Source: Musa acuminata AAA Group (taxonomy: Eukaryota > Streptophyta > Magnoliopsida > Zingiberales > Musaceae). From it: DNA of 64,000 bases. Location: NCBI RefSeq assembly GCF_036884655.1, contig NC_088340.1, positions 25,553,001-25,617,000 on the forward strand, in the 5' to 3' direction. This document shows positions 1 through 10,549 of this stretch, one piece after another (the first letter of the stretch is position 1; the number at the start of each line of letters is the position of its first letter). The position numbers and the translations under genes are program-made. The notes under the pieces were generated by a model. The model worked only from the letters and a program-made list of their open reading frames with translations. It did not search any database and was not told the origin of the DNA.

Positions 1-970
1 ACATGCCTAATTCCCTTCTAATGAATTCAAATTGATCTTTGTTCAAAGCTTTTGTAAATATATATGCTAATTGATGCTTTGTGTCAATGAATTCTAGAAC
101 AACATCATTGTTAAGGACATGATCGCGTATGAAATGATACCTAACGTCGATGTGCTTAGTTCTAAAGTGCATAATAGGATTTTTAGTAAGACATATGGCA
201 CTAGTATTATCACATTTTATGGGAATGTTTTTAAAGTGAATTCCATAGTCTTCTAATGTATTTTTCATCCAAATGACTTGTGCACAACATGCACTTGCAG
301 CAATGTATTCGGCTTCCGCCGTAGATTGTACAATTGAATTTTGTTTCTTGGAAGTTCAAGAAACAAGTGCATGTCCTAAAAATTGGCATGTTCCGGATGT
401 ACTTTTTCTATCTATCCTGCATCCGCCAAAATCGGCATCTGCATAAGCTATTAGATCGAATTTTTTAGATTTTGGATACCACAATCCTAAATTTGGAGTT
501 CCTTTAAGATACCTAAATATTCTTTTAACACTCTTCAGATAAGATAATTTAGGATTAGATTGAAACCTAGCGCAAAGTCCTACACTAAACATAATATCTG
601 GTCTAGTCGCGGTGAGGTAGAGTAGACTACCTATCATTCCCCTATATGTTTTTTGATCGAAATTTTCACTATTTTCATCCATATCTAACTTAGTCGCAGT
701 ACTCATAGGGGTGTTTATTGCTTTTGAATTATCCATGTTAAATTGTTTTAACAATTCTAATGTATATTTGGATTGGTTAAGAAATATACCATCACTAAAT
801 TGTTTGATTTGTAATCCTAAAAAGAAAGTTAATTCACCCATTAAACTCATTTCAAATTCATGACTCATACATTTGGCAAATGATTCACATAGTGATTCAT
901 CCGAAGAGCCAAAAATAATATCGTCAACATAAATTATTTTCAAAATATTTAATAAACAATGTAGTATCAA
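1..970 (-). pseudogene. Element A pol, 3' part: RT C-terminal half and RNase H (broken)
   Basis: The 356-970 reading frame encodes the RT active site YVDD followed by the copia RT/RNase H connection (FFLGLQIKQ, TRPDIMFSVGLCARFQ, YADADFGG, RKSTSGTCQFLG). A TGA at 354-356 replaces the Trp expected in the V-S-W-S/T-S-K-K motif. The same frame then continues through the RNase H region (STAEAEYIAAS, the DVRYHFIRDHV region, a FTKAL motif) to the window edge at ELGM. The frame differs from that of the upstream RT half (924-1652), so a small frameshift lies near 940-960, just before YVDD. This would be a fused Pol polyprotein in an intact element. Confidence 0.9.
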
Positions 971-1652
971 CCTTGCCTTTGGTAAAATTATTTAAAATAA
1001 GAAAGGAACTAAGCCTTTCATACCAAGCTCTAGGAGCTTGTTTCAAGCCATAGAGAGCTTTAGTCAATTTGAATACATGATTAGGAAGAAGAGAATTTTC
1101 AAATCCGGGAGGTTGTTCGACATATACTTCTTCGGAAATAAAACCATTCAAGAAAGCACTTTTGACATCCATTTGAAATAGTTTAAAATTATTACTACTA
1201 GCATAGGCAAGGAGCATCCTTATGGCTTCTAATCGAGCCACGGGAGCGAAGGTTTCTTCGTAATCGATACCTTCTTCTTGGTTGAAACCTTTGGCCACTA
1301 ATCTAGCCTTGTTTCTAACCACGATACCATTTTTGTCTTGCTTGTTTCTAAAGACCCACTTAGTACCTATGACTAAGTGGTCACTTGGTCTAGGAACAAG
1401 CTTCCATACCTCATTCCTCTCAAATTGGTTCAATTCTTCTTGCATTGCAATGACCCAAAAATCATCTTTTAAGGCTTCGTCAATGCATTTAGGTTCAATT
1501 TGAGAAAGGAAAGTGGCGTTAGCACAAAAATTCTTGAAGGAAGAACGAGTTTGAACTCCTTTTGTTGTATCTCCTATAATTAGCTCCTTTGGATGAGCAT
1601 CTACATACTTCCATTCTTTGGGTAATGAAATTTCGAAAGAAGATGCATTCAA
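924..1652 (-). pseudogene. Element A pol: reverse transcriptase N-terminal half
   Basis: The 242-residue frame carries the copia RT start: [46 protein letters not shown], then [26 protein letters not shown] and the [16 protein letters not shown] block. The catalytic Asp of [10 protein letters not shown] is present. The upstream ORF (1662-2951) is in the same frame and is separated by one TAA at 1662-1664, so these are pieces of one polyprotein. The frame is lost near 945, before the YVDD box. Confidence 0.92.
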
Positions 1653-1661
1653 ATAGCTATT

Positions 1662-3008
1662 TTAAGGAGGGGATTCGTTTAAATTCAAATTATCAAAACC
1701 AAGATCATCATCAAAATCATTTTTCTTTAAATCAGAAATTTCATTAAAAACTACATGAATAGACTCTTCTATTACTAAGGTCCTTTTGTTAAAGAAACGA
1801 AAGGCCTTTGAAACGGAGGAGTAACCAAGAAAAATGCCTTCATCGGATTTAGCATCAAATTTATCTAGGGCATCCTTTTCATTTAAAATGAAGCATTTAC
1901 AACCAAAAACTTTAAAATAAGAAATATTTGGTTTTTTGTTATTCCATAATTCATAGGGAGTTTTTGATAGAGATGGTCTTATTAGGACCCTATTCATGAT
2001 GTAACAAGCCGTATTTACGGCTTCGGCACAAAAATATTTGGGTAAACTATGTTCATTTAACATAGTTCTTGCCATTTCTTGTAGGTTTCTGTTTTTCCTT
2101 TCAACTACTCCATTTTGTTGAGGATTTCTTGGAGTTGAGAAGTTGTGATTGTACCCATTAACTTCGCAAAAATTTTGAAAGTCACGGTTTTGGAATTCAC
2201 CACCGTGATCACTCCGAATTGATGAAATTATGAAGCCTTTTTCATTTTGAGTGAGTTTACAAAATTTAGAGAAACACTTGAAGCAATCACTTTTGTGAGC
2301 TAAGAAATAGGTCCAAGTGTATCTAGAGTAGTCATCCACAATCACAAAAGCATATTTGCTTCCACCTAGACTTGTTGTATCAATTGGTCTAAATAAGTCC
2401 AAATGGATCAATTGTAATGGTCTAGTGGTGCTAATTTGATTTTTTGGTTTGAAGCTTGTTTTTATTTGTTTGCCTAGTTGACATGCATCGCATACCTTAT
2501 CCTTAATAAACTTCATATTCGGAATCCCTCGTACTAATTCTTGAGATGAGATTTTAGATATTGTTTTCATGCTTGCATGACCTAATCTCCTATGCCAAAG
2601 CCAAGCATCATCATTTACGGCGGAGAAACACATTTCATTACCTAGTTCATCAAGATTGATGGTATAGACATTATTTTGTTTTAAAGCAATCATAGTCATG
2701 TTATGATTTGGTTTTTCAATAATGCACATATTTGATTCAAATCTAACGATATAACCTTTATCGCATAGTTGACTAATACTTAAGATATTGTGTTTCAATC
2801 CATCAACTAGTAAAACATCATCAATGGAAAAACTAAATTTGTTACCAATAGTTCCCTTGCCAATGATTTTGCCTTTGTTGTTGTCTCCGAAGGTGATGTA
2901 CCCTTCTTCTTTGCTAGTGAGCATAGATAAATGAGATAGATCTCCAGTCATATGTCTTGAGCATCCACTATCGAGATACCATCTCTTGCTCCTAGCTTGT
3001 GAGTTTGT
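1662..3008 (-). pseudogene. Element A pol: protease and integrase
   Basis: The open frame starts just after an amber codon at 3009-3011, and its first ATG is at 2951. Upstream of that Met the frame reads W-Y-L-D-S-G-C-S-R-H-M, the aspartic protease active site (DSG). Integrase follows. The HHCC zinc site is visible as WHRRLGH and CDACQLGK. The catalytic triad is D in IHLDLF, D in RSDHGGEF and E in GVVERKNR. The usual Gly after HLDLF is Arg here. The C-terminal part (WNNKKPNISYFKVFGCKCF, DEGIFLGYS) is the copia integrase tail. A TAA at 1662-1664 separates it from RT in the same frame. Confidence 0.92.
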
Positions 3009-3011
3009 CTA
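3009..3011 (-). other. Amber codon between gag and pol of element A
   Basis: TAG on the minus strand follows the Gag C-terminus KNHPLL and is in frame with the protease region beyond it. Element G has TAG at the homologous place (34079-34081). Element L has TAA after KNHPFL (48340-48342). Sireviruses are known to separate gag and pol by an in-frame stop, so this may be a functional recoding site rather than damage. Confidence 0.6.
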
Positions 3012-3116
3012 CAAAAGAGGATGATTTTTAGGTACCCATTTGATTTTGGGTGCCTCAAAAATTGACCCACTAACTTTGTTATTTATTATTGAATCCTTTA
3101 TAGTTCTTTTAAGAAC

Positions 3117-4565
3117 TCATATTAATTTTTGTGAACTAATTTTCCTAAATGGACATTTGTAGGCAATATGTCCGGATTTGCAACAGAAGTTGCATTTCAT
3201 ATAAGAGGAAACATGTAATGTAGGTCCTTTTATGAAAGTGGTAGGATTTTGATGTAATCCTTTTACAAATCCAATTCCATTTCTATTTGCGATGTGACCC
3301 TTGTGTGCAAAGATCATATCTAATCCTTTGCCACCAACCTTAAACTTGTTTAAGGTTTCTTTAAGAAGCAAATTTTCATTTTTTATTGCTTCTAAATGCT
3401 CACACTTAGAGCATGGAGGAGTTTGAAGATTCTCAAACTTATCTTGTAGCAAAGCATGCTCTTTCTTTAAGATACTTAACTTCTTGCTAACAATTCTACA
3501 TTCATCAAATAATTCATGAAAAGCGATAGAGAGTTCTTCAAAAGATAAATCTTCATTAAATAAATCACATACCTCTTCCCCTAAAGCCATTAGCGCGTAA
3601 TGAGCAACTTGCTCGGTGTTGGACTCCTCTTCTTCGGACGCGCTTGAATCATCCCACGTTGCCTTAAGCGCCTTCTTCTTTGATGTTCTCTTTTTGGCTT
3701 GAGGATAATCGTTCTTGTAGTGTCCCGGTTTTTTACATTCATAGCAAATCACTTGGTCCTTCTTTTGTTCAAATTTATTTTTTATATTATATTTAAATTT
3801 GTTCTTTCTTAAATATTTTTTAAATTTTTGAGTCAAAAGTGCAATGTCATTGTCACTGTCCTCATCACTTGATGTTCCTTTCAAGTGGTCTTCTTGTGAT
3901 TTGAGTGTCATATCCTTCCTGTTCTTTGGAAGGGGGTTCTCGAGCTCGTCATGAGCTTGACATGTCATTTCGTAGGTCATTAGAGACCCAATGAGTTCTT
4001 TAAGAGGGAATGCTTTAAGGTCTTTGGCCTCTTGAATGGTCATAACTTTTGGATCCCAACTTTTAGGGAGGGATCTTAAGATTTTAGTTACTAGTTCAAA
4101 GTTAGTAAAATCTTTACCAAGAGCTTTGAGTCCATTGATGACATCCGTAAACCGGGTGTACATGTCTCCGATGGACTCACTTGGTTTCATTCGGAAAAGT
4201 TCGTAAGAGTGCACAAGGATGTTGATTTTGGACTCTTTCACTCGGCTAGTGCCTTCGTGAGTGACCTCAAGAGTTCTCCAAATATCAAAAGCTGAATTAC
4301 AAATTGAAACACGATTAAATTCGTTTTTGTCTAGTGCACAAAATAAGGCATTCATAGCCTTTGCATTTAAAGCAAAAACCTTCTTCTCCGATTCATTCCA
4401 TTCGCTCATCGGAAGAGAAGAATTTTGAAATCCATTCTCGACAATAGACCAAAGCTCAAAGTCCATAGAAATGAGGAAGATCCTCATGCGAGTCTTCCAA
4501 TATGTGTAATCCGACCCATTAAATCGTGCAATCGAATGACCCTCTTGCATGTCGGAGTAAGCCAT
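3117..4565 (-). CDS. Element A Gag (SIRE-like), 482 residues
   Basis: The start at 4565 (MAYSDMQEGHS) matches the Gag start in copies L and N. The N-terminal half has the plant copia Gag core (YTYWKTRMRIFL, LNAKAMNALFCAL, FDIWRTLEVTHEGTSRVKESK, DMYTRFTDVINGLKALG, LRSLPKSWDPKV). An acidic Ser/Asp/Glu stretch and a Lys-rich segment follow. The first knuckle reads CYECKKPGHYKNDY, so the last zinc-binding Cys is Tyr. The second, CNFCCKSGHIAYKC, is intact. The TGA ending this ORF replaces a Trp codon. The same frame continues about 100 bases to an amber codon at 3009-3011 that matches the gag end in copy G. Gag packages element RNA in cytoplasmic particles. Confidence 0.9.
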   Translation of the reverse strand: MAYSDMQEGHSIARFNGSDYTYWKTRMRIFLISMDFELWSIVENGFQNSSLPMSEWNESEKKVFALNAKAMNALFCALDKNEFNRVSICNSAFDIWRTLEVTHEGTSRVKESKINILVHSYELFRMKPSESIGDMYTRFTDVINGLKALGKDFTNFELVTKILRSLPKSWDPKVMTIQEAKDLKAFPLKELIGSLMTYEMTCQAHDELENPLPKNRKDMTLKSQEDHLKGTSSDEDSDNDIALLTQKFKKYLRKNKFKYNIKNKFEQKKDQVICYECKKPGHYKNDYPQAKKRTSKKKALKATWDDSSASEEEESNTEQVAHYALMALGEEVCDLFNEDLSFEELSIAFHELFDECRIVSKKLSILKKEHALLQDKFENLQTPPCSKCEHLEAIKNENLLLKETLNKFKVGGKGLDMIFAHKGHIANRNGIGFVKGLHQNPTTFIKGPTLHVSSYMKCNFCCKSGHIAYKCPFRKISSQKLI

Positions 4566-4603
4566 CTCTCTTGGGTATTAAACCAAATTTAAGAGATAAA
4601 CTC

Positions 4604-4615
4604 GCTCTGATACCA
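4604..4615 (-). other. Primer binding site of element A
   Basis: On the minus strand the sequence TGGTATCAGAGC lies three bases after the LTR end. It is complementary to the 3' end of plant initiator tRNA-Met, the usual primer of Ty1/copia reverse transcription. Confidence 0.9.
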
Positions 4616-4617
4616 CT

Positions 4618-5813
4618 TGTTAGGATCGGAGCGGCACTAAGAGGGGGGGTGAATTAGTGCAGCGGATTAAAACTTCAGTTTTAGAAAAATCTTTCGTACG
4701 ATAAGAACGGAACTTGAAAGCGTATTCTTGAAGTTGTGCAGCAAAGGTAATAAGGAACTAAAGCATGTAAGAAGGTTTGCAGTAATGTAAATAGCAATAA
4801 TGAAATGCAAACCAGAGATTACGTCGATTTTAGAGTGGTTCGGTCAAATGACCTACATCCACTTGCGAGGCCCCTCTTCGATGAGGCTCCCACCTTCCAC
4901 TAGCAAATCTCTTGAAATGGAAGGGTAAATATCCCTCTTACAAACTTTTACAAGCAGTTCAACCTCTTACAAATTTTCAATAAGAAAGAATGAGGAGAAC
5001 TCTCTAGCAAATTGAAAACAAGACTTGCTAAGACTTTCTAAGACTTTTCTCTCAATCAAATGCTTCTCAAAAGTCGTAATCTCAGCTGAGATTTGAGGGG
5101 TATTTATAGGCCTCAAGAGGATTCAAATTTTGGGCTCCAAAATTTGAATTCTCTTTGGGTTCCCGATGTTGGCGGTGCCACCGCCCAGCCAAGCGGTGCC
5201 ACCGCCCAGCGCTCGGGTGCTGGACGGTGCAGCCGCCCAGCCTAGGAGGTGTCACCGCCCAGCTCTCGGGTGCTGGGCAGTGCCACCGTCTGGCTCTCCG
5301 GTTCACTGGTTTGGCTTAATTTTAGCCCAAACCAAATCTGACTTTGGGCCCAGTTGGCCCCTAACCAGGATATAGGATTATCTCTTAATCCTAATCCTAA
5401 TTACAAGTGAACTACATAACAAAACACATCCTAAGCAAGTTTTCAACCGCGAACGTCGAGTCTTGTTCCGGCGAGCTTTCCGACGAACTTTCTTCCGACG
5501 GACTCCCATCAAGCTCCCGATCTTGTGATGACTTTAACGAGTAGCCGAGCCTTCTCAGTGATCTCCGTGAACCTCCGACGATCTCTTTGGCGAACTTTCG
5601 AAAATTCCGATAGGTTCCCGATTTCTTCTCGGTTGGTTCCGACAGCATCTCCGACGATTCTTCGGACTCTTAAACGTCCATCGATCTTGACTCCGGTATT
5701 CTTGCTTTGTATTTTCTGGTTATCGTAGTTAATCCTGCACACTTAACTCGATAATATGGATTAGATCAATTAACCCATCAATTGATTTCATCATCAAAAT
5801 CCGAGATTCAACA
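4618..5813 (-). repeat. Element A 5' LTR (1196 bp, short-U3 type)
   Basis: On the minus strand it begins TGTTGAATCTCGGATTTTGA at 5813 and ends CCTAACA at 4618. It holds, in order, a U3 rich in GGAAG/CTCGCCGG motifs, an array of GGCGGTG...CACCGCC palindromes (about 5165-5300), a TATA box (5101-5108) and, near its 3' end, a G/C tract flanked by inverted GCACTAA/TTAGTGC arms. It lacks the extra U3 module seen in B, J and N. Confidence 0.9.
5101..5108 (-). promoter_or_regulatory. TATA box of element A LTR
   Basis: TATAAATA on the minus strand, inside GCCTATAAATACCCC, directly downstream of the palindrome array. The same arrangement recurs in every SIRE-like LTR here. Confidence 0.75.
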
Positions 5814-6474
5814 ATTATTACAACGCGAATTGACATTCTATTGCCCGGCACGTCATTGGTTGGCGCTTCGTCCGATTCTTCAGCGCATCGTCCTCTCTTG
5901 CGGCTTGTTGCCCAATCGGCGGTTGACCTCCGTAACCCCGATATCCTTGGTGCAATTCTGCTCTACTTGGCCCGATGCCCGACGTCCGAGGCCTTCTACC
6001 GTCCAATATCCTGACGTGATCTCCTCCGGCGCAATGTCAATTCCTCCTGCGTCAACTGTCTAATCCTGCATACTTAAAACAAAACTTCGATCGAGACAAT
6101 TAATCCTAACTAATTAACTAAGTTGTCCGACATGTCATTGGTCCCTCGACGCTTCGTCCGATTCTTCGGCGCATCGTCCTCTCCTGCGGCCTATTGCCCA
6201 GTCGGTCAGTTGACTCCGCAACTCTGATATCCTTGGCGCAATACTCGCTCTTCTTGGCCCGATGCCCAAGTCCACGGCCTGAAGCCTTCTGTCGATACGT
6301 CGACTGATCCATCGGCCCGACGTCCAATCTTCTAACATGTTCCTCCGGCACAACATGATTTTTCCTGCTTTAATTGTCTCATCCTGATCGCAGCATCCTA
6401 CGTCACTCAAAATGCAGATTAAAACATAAACACAATTATCAATTGATTTCATCATCAAAATATGAGATTCAACA
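5814..6474 (-). repeat. Element B 3' LTR, U3 part only (rest displaced by A)
   Basis: On the minus strand it starts TGTTGAATCTCATATTTTGA at 6474, directly after the polypurine tract of B. It matches the outer part of B's 5' LTR (about 12200-12862) through two related modules containing GGGCAAcAGGCCGCAAGAG-type sequence. At 5813/5814 the match is cut by the terminal TGTTG of element A. The remainder should lie left of the window, beyond A. Confidence 0.85.
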
Positions 6475-6487
6475 ATCTCCCCCTTTT
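6475..6487 (-). other. Polypurine tract of element B
   Basis: On the minus strand AAAAAGGGGGAGAT immediately precedes the 3' LTR TGTTG. This is the plus-strand primer site, identical in layout to those of J, L and N. Confidence 0.85.
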
Positions 6488-9400
6488 TGATGATGATAAC
6501 CAATTGATGACGGAGTTAAACTTAACTCCCAGAGTTTAAACAAACTCCCCCTATCAATATGTCATATTGATAGAACCTTGAATTCAAACCGAATTCAAGT
6601 CATTGCAATATTCATCATGAATACTTGCAACACGTCATCATGAACTTATGCATAGACATATGCATTAACATGTCATGTCATCAACATACTTCTCCCCCTT
6701 TGTCATCAACAAAAAGGAGAAGTACAACTATTCTTTGTGTTTGTAATATAAGTTTAACTCATTGCATGAAAAACATAATATTAAATTTTTATCATCATGC
6801 AATCTAGCAATTTTACAACATTTTAAGCTAGCAATTTAGAGATGTTCAAGAAAGCAACTCTTGCTTCTTGAAATATGCAAGTTTTACAAGCTAGCAAATT
6901 CAAAGATATGCAAGTTGGCATATTTGCTTTTCTTGAGATAGGCACGATAGCACATTTTTGCATTTTCTTGATGTTTCAAGCTAGCAATTTTCGATGATGT
7001 TCAAGAGAGCAATTTCTTCTCTTTTGAGAAGTGTAATTTTTGCTTTCTTCTTGAATTGTGCACACTAGTTATCTCCCTCTCAGTCATTGTCAAAAAGAAA
7101 GGAAGACCCTTTCTAAAGAAGGGAAGACCCTTTATGTCAATTTCTAAATCATCACAAAGGTGAGTAATCATTCTTATTTCAAAATTCCATAATTGAGATA
7201 AACCTTGAATTCAAATTAAGGCAATTTTAATCATGATTCATATCATATGCAATACATCACATAAAAAGCATAAGTATTGCATGAATCATTTTAGCAACAA
7301 ATCGTAGCATTTCATCACATGGCAAGATATCATCAAGTAAAATTACGATGCAAGTTCTTGATATCTTAACATGATGCAAACATGGCATATGGCAATCATA
7401 GCATTAATTCATATATTTCTCATTCAAATATGGCACTCATAATTCATATATTTCTCCCCCTTTGTTATCAACAAAAGGAGAAGTAGCTCTAGCTATTTTA
7501 AAAGATATGCAAGTTTTTATAACATGAAGCTAGATTTTCATCACAACATATAAGCACAAAAGCATAGCAAGATTCTTAAGTTCAATCATGGCAATTCAAC
7601 ACTTACTTCTTATGCAAGATTGCACTTTGCTTTTCTTTGCATGTTCTAACTAGCAAAAGCTTTCTCCCCTTTGTTTTTATCGAAAAGAAGGGAAGAGTAC
7701 AAGCTAGCCAGCATTTGCCTTGAGCTAGCAATCTTTCTCCCCCTATGTCATTACCGAAAAGAAGGGAGAAATCAATGGCCAAAAAATTTTAATCATTATA
7801 CAGGCCATATTACAAAATCATGTCATGATATCAAGAAAATTCAAGAAGGACATGATTCATTCGACAAATCCTTTTAATAGAGCAAAAGAATTATACAACC
7901 AAAGATCATGATTAAAATATATCAATATCATAGATCAAGTCATGATTTGTGATTCATCATAAAGAAAATTAATTTTCAGTCATCATATAAAGCATTTAAA
8001 GAATTTTTGAAACATAGGAGAATGATTAATTTAAGTATGCAATGTTTCAATCAAATTCAAGTCATGAATACCAATACTTTGATATTGTGAGTATCAATTC
8101 ATGAATACCAAAAGATAGTCATCAAAATCAATTTCGAGATTCATAAAATATCATGAAATTATTAATCTCGATCAGATGGGAAAAGTATTTTTTAAGTGAT
8201 TCTTTTTCATCTAAGCATGCCTTAGTCTTTAAATGCCAAATCAAGATAAGCATGAAAGTTCAAGACGTAAAAGCAAAATCTTATAAAAAAACTCATCAAG
8301 CAAGATTTTAAACATCCATTTTCAAGCCATATAAAGAGTAAGTCAAGGATTCAATTATCTCATGTCATGAATTCCAATAGGCATATCAAAATATCAACAT
8401 CACATTAAAAAGATATTTCAAAAAGATATATCAATAAGTGATTCATTTGTATCATTTCATTCATTTGGAAGATTCTCCTCTTTGTTAAATAAATGTAGGA
8501 GAACAAAATGAATTAAGGAGATGTAACATGATTGAAGCATTGAACATGATTCATATTTAAAATGTGTCTCATGTTATAAGTATGAATCAAGCATTTGTAA
8601 AATCCAAAATCATCCTCAAAGTCACATTTAATAAATTCATACATGACAAGCATAGATTTATTGAAAAGATGAAAAGATAGAGGATCACATTTCATTTTTT
8701 ATAAATTTCTATTCATGTGATTTGCTTCTTATAAGCATGCCTTTACCTTTAATAAAACAAGTGTCAACATTTAAGATGGAAAGGTAAAAAAAAAACAAAT
8801 CATCAAGCATGATTCCATGATAACATCCTTTTAATATCTTGATATTCATCATCAAGTATGATTTCAAAAAGTATGTTAAAGAGAAATCATTAAGACCAAA
8901 TGCATGATACACTCATTTATTTTCAAAATATTCATCATGTTTATTTTCATGAGATTCACAAGATTGGTAAAATAAATTCATTAATCTCAATAGGATAGAA
9001 AATTATTTCCATTTCATACAATTGATTTCATGTGAGGGTATTCAAGTCTTTTGTGAAAACATGTATCATCATTTAAAATCGAAACATTAGTTTCGTCATG
9101 AAGCCATCAAGACCAAACACATCATGATATCACATTTATCATCAAAAGACTATCAAGAAATTCTTACATAGATGTACATACACTATGTCATCTTAATATG
9201 TCATGAGAATATCATCTTAATTCGTCATAGAAACGATTAGACCAAAAACATATTAATCTAAAAAGACAGTTTCAAATCAACATTTACTTCAAAAACTCAT
9301 GCATGACATAAAATCATCAAGATACACATGCATGGATTAATCCTAAGCATTAACACATATCATATTATCATCCCTAATGTTAAATACATCATTCAACATT

Positions 9401-9559
9401 TCCAAACATAACATGCATGAAACCTTAGCAATATACTTTTCATGATCAAATTTTTAATTTTTCAAAGATGCTAAAAAGAAAAACATGATATAATTTTTGA
9501 AAAACAATTTATTTATTTCCTATTCCTACTATCTAAATTAAGCACTCATGAAGGACTTC
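6488..9559 (-). mobile_element. Element B internal non-coding spacer (no pol)
   Basis: About 3.1 kb of AT-rich sequence between the gag remnant and the polypurine tract. I see no RT, integrase or other recognisable protein on either strand. It contains several secondary purine tracts of the form AAAGGGGGAGAAGTA on the minus strand (about 6690-6725, 7455-7485, 7735-7770), each beside GTTGATGACA-like sequence. The last 250 bases before the 3' LTR are clearly homologous to the corresponding part of N (61240-61475) and J (44260-44430), including an inverted CAATATG...CATATTG motif. Confidence 0.75.
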
Positions 9560-10499
9560 AAGTAATTTCAAAATAATTTAAGAAAGTTGAGTTACTTACC
9601 TTGTAGTCGAAGCTCGTCAAAGCCCAATTCGCCGTTTCACCTTTGGAAGTTCTTGATTCATCATTGGTTGCCTTCCTCTTCTTTGGCCTCTTCCTCCGTT
9701 CAAGTTCATTATTTATTTTAGATTTTTATTTAATAAACTTATTAAGATTTAACATTCAAAGTTCAAGTTCATCATTGTCCTCATCACTTGAGTCATCGCT
9801 CAAGTGGTATTCATTTATCCGGGGTTCTAAATCCTTCCTGTTTTTCGGAATGTTGTTTTGTTCATCATGTTCATCATGTGCATCATGCACCATTTCATAT
9901 GTCATTAACGAACCAATTAGTTCTTCAAGTGATAAGTTGTTTAGGTATTTAGCTTCTTGTATTGCAGTTACTTTTGAATCTCACTTCTTAGAAAGAGAAT
10001 GCAAAATCTTGTTTACGAGTTCAAAATCCGAAAAACATTTGTCAAGAGCTCTTAAACCATTGATGACATCCGTAAAACGGGTGTACATGTCACCAATGGT
10101 TTCGCTTGGCTTCATTTGAAAAAGCTCGAAATCATGCATCAAAAAGTTGATTTTCGAATTTTTAACTTTAGAAGTGCCTTCATGTGTGATTTCAAGAGTG
10201 TGCCATATGTCAAAAGCCGTTTTGCACAAAAAAATCCGATTGAACTCATTTTTGTCCAAAGCGCAAAATAAGGCATTCATAGCCTTTGCGTTTAAAGAAA
10301 AATATTTCTTCTCCAAATCTGACCATTCGTTCATCGGTTTAGAGGGAAGTTGAAAACCGTTTTCAATAATATTCCATAAATCCAAATTCATAGAAATCAA
10401 GAAAACTCTCATTCGAGTTTTCCAATAAGTGTAGTCCAATCCGTTAAACAACGGTGGACGAACAACTAAAAAACCCTCTTTAAAGCCATGAAAAGCCAT
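9560..10499 (-). pseudogene. Element B Gag, lacking the zinc-knuckle region
   Basis: The best start is the Met at 10499 (MAFHGFKEGF), matching N and L. An upstream in-frame ATG at 10520 lies in the leader. The copia Gag core is clear to about 9981 (YTYWKTRMRVFLISM, LNAKAMNALFCALDKNEFNR, DMYTRFTDVINGLRALDK). There TGG has become TGA in the L-S-K-K-W-D motif. The frame continues through the acidic Ser/Asp stretch to a KGETANWALTSFDYK-like tail. Where A, G and L have CYECKKPGHYK..C, this copy passes straight from a Lys-rich stretch to the tail, as do N and J. Confidence 0.85.
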
Positions 10500-10535
10500 T
10501 TCTCTCGGGTGTAAATCCAAAATGAGAAATACTGG

Positions 10536-10547
10536 GCTCTGATACCA
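10536..10547 (-). other. Primer binding site of element B
   Basis: TGGTATCAGAGC on the minus strand two bases after the LTR end at 10550, complementary to initiator tRNA-Met. Confidence 0.9.
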
Positions 10548-10549
10548 AT

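Larger units (their letters stand above)
1..5813 (-). mobile_element. Element A: SIRE/Maximus-like Ty1/copia retrotransposon, cut by the left window edge
   Basis: Reading on the minus strand, the order is 5' LTR (4618-5813), primer binding site, gag (from 4565), a single amber codon, protease, integrase, reverse transcriptase and RNase H, which runs off the window start. This GAG-PR-IN-RT-RH order defines Ty1/copia, and the long Gag with two CCHC knuckles points to Sireviruses. The 3' LTR lies outside the window. The LTR start at 5813 abuts sequence that continues element B's LTR, so A inserted into B. Its TSD cannot be checked because the other end is missing. Coding is broken by a stop, a frameshift and a TGA in pol. 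Confidence 0.9.

Noticed and set aside
5814..6503. Frames of 60-120 residues with RRPRTSGIGPSRAELHQGYRG-like sequence
   Set aside because: They are the extra U3 module of the long-type LTR. The same translations recur at 12205-12739, 55668-55901 and 61580-61813.
9643..10353. Plus-strand frames of 158 and 68 residues
   Set aside because: They are antisense shadows of element B's Gag.
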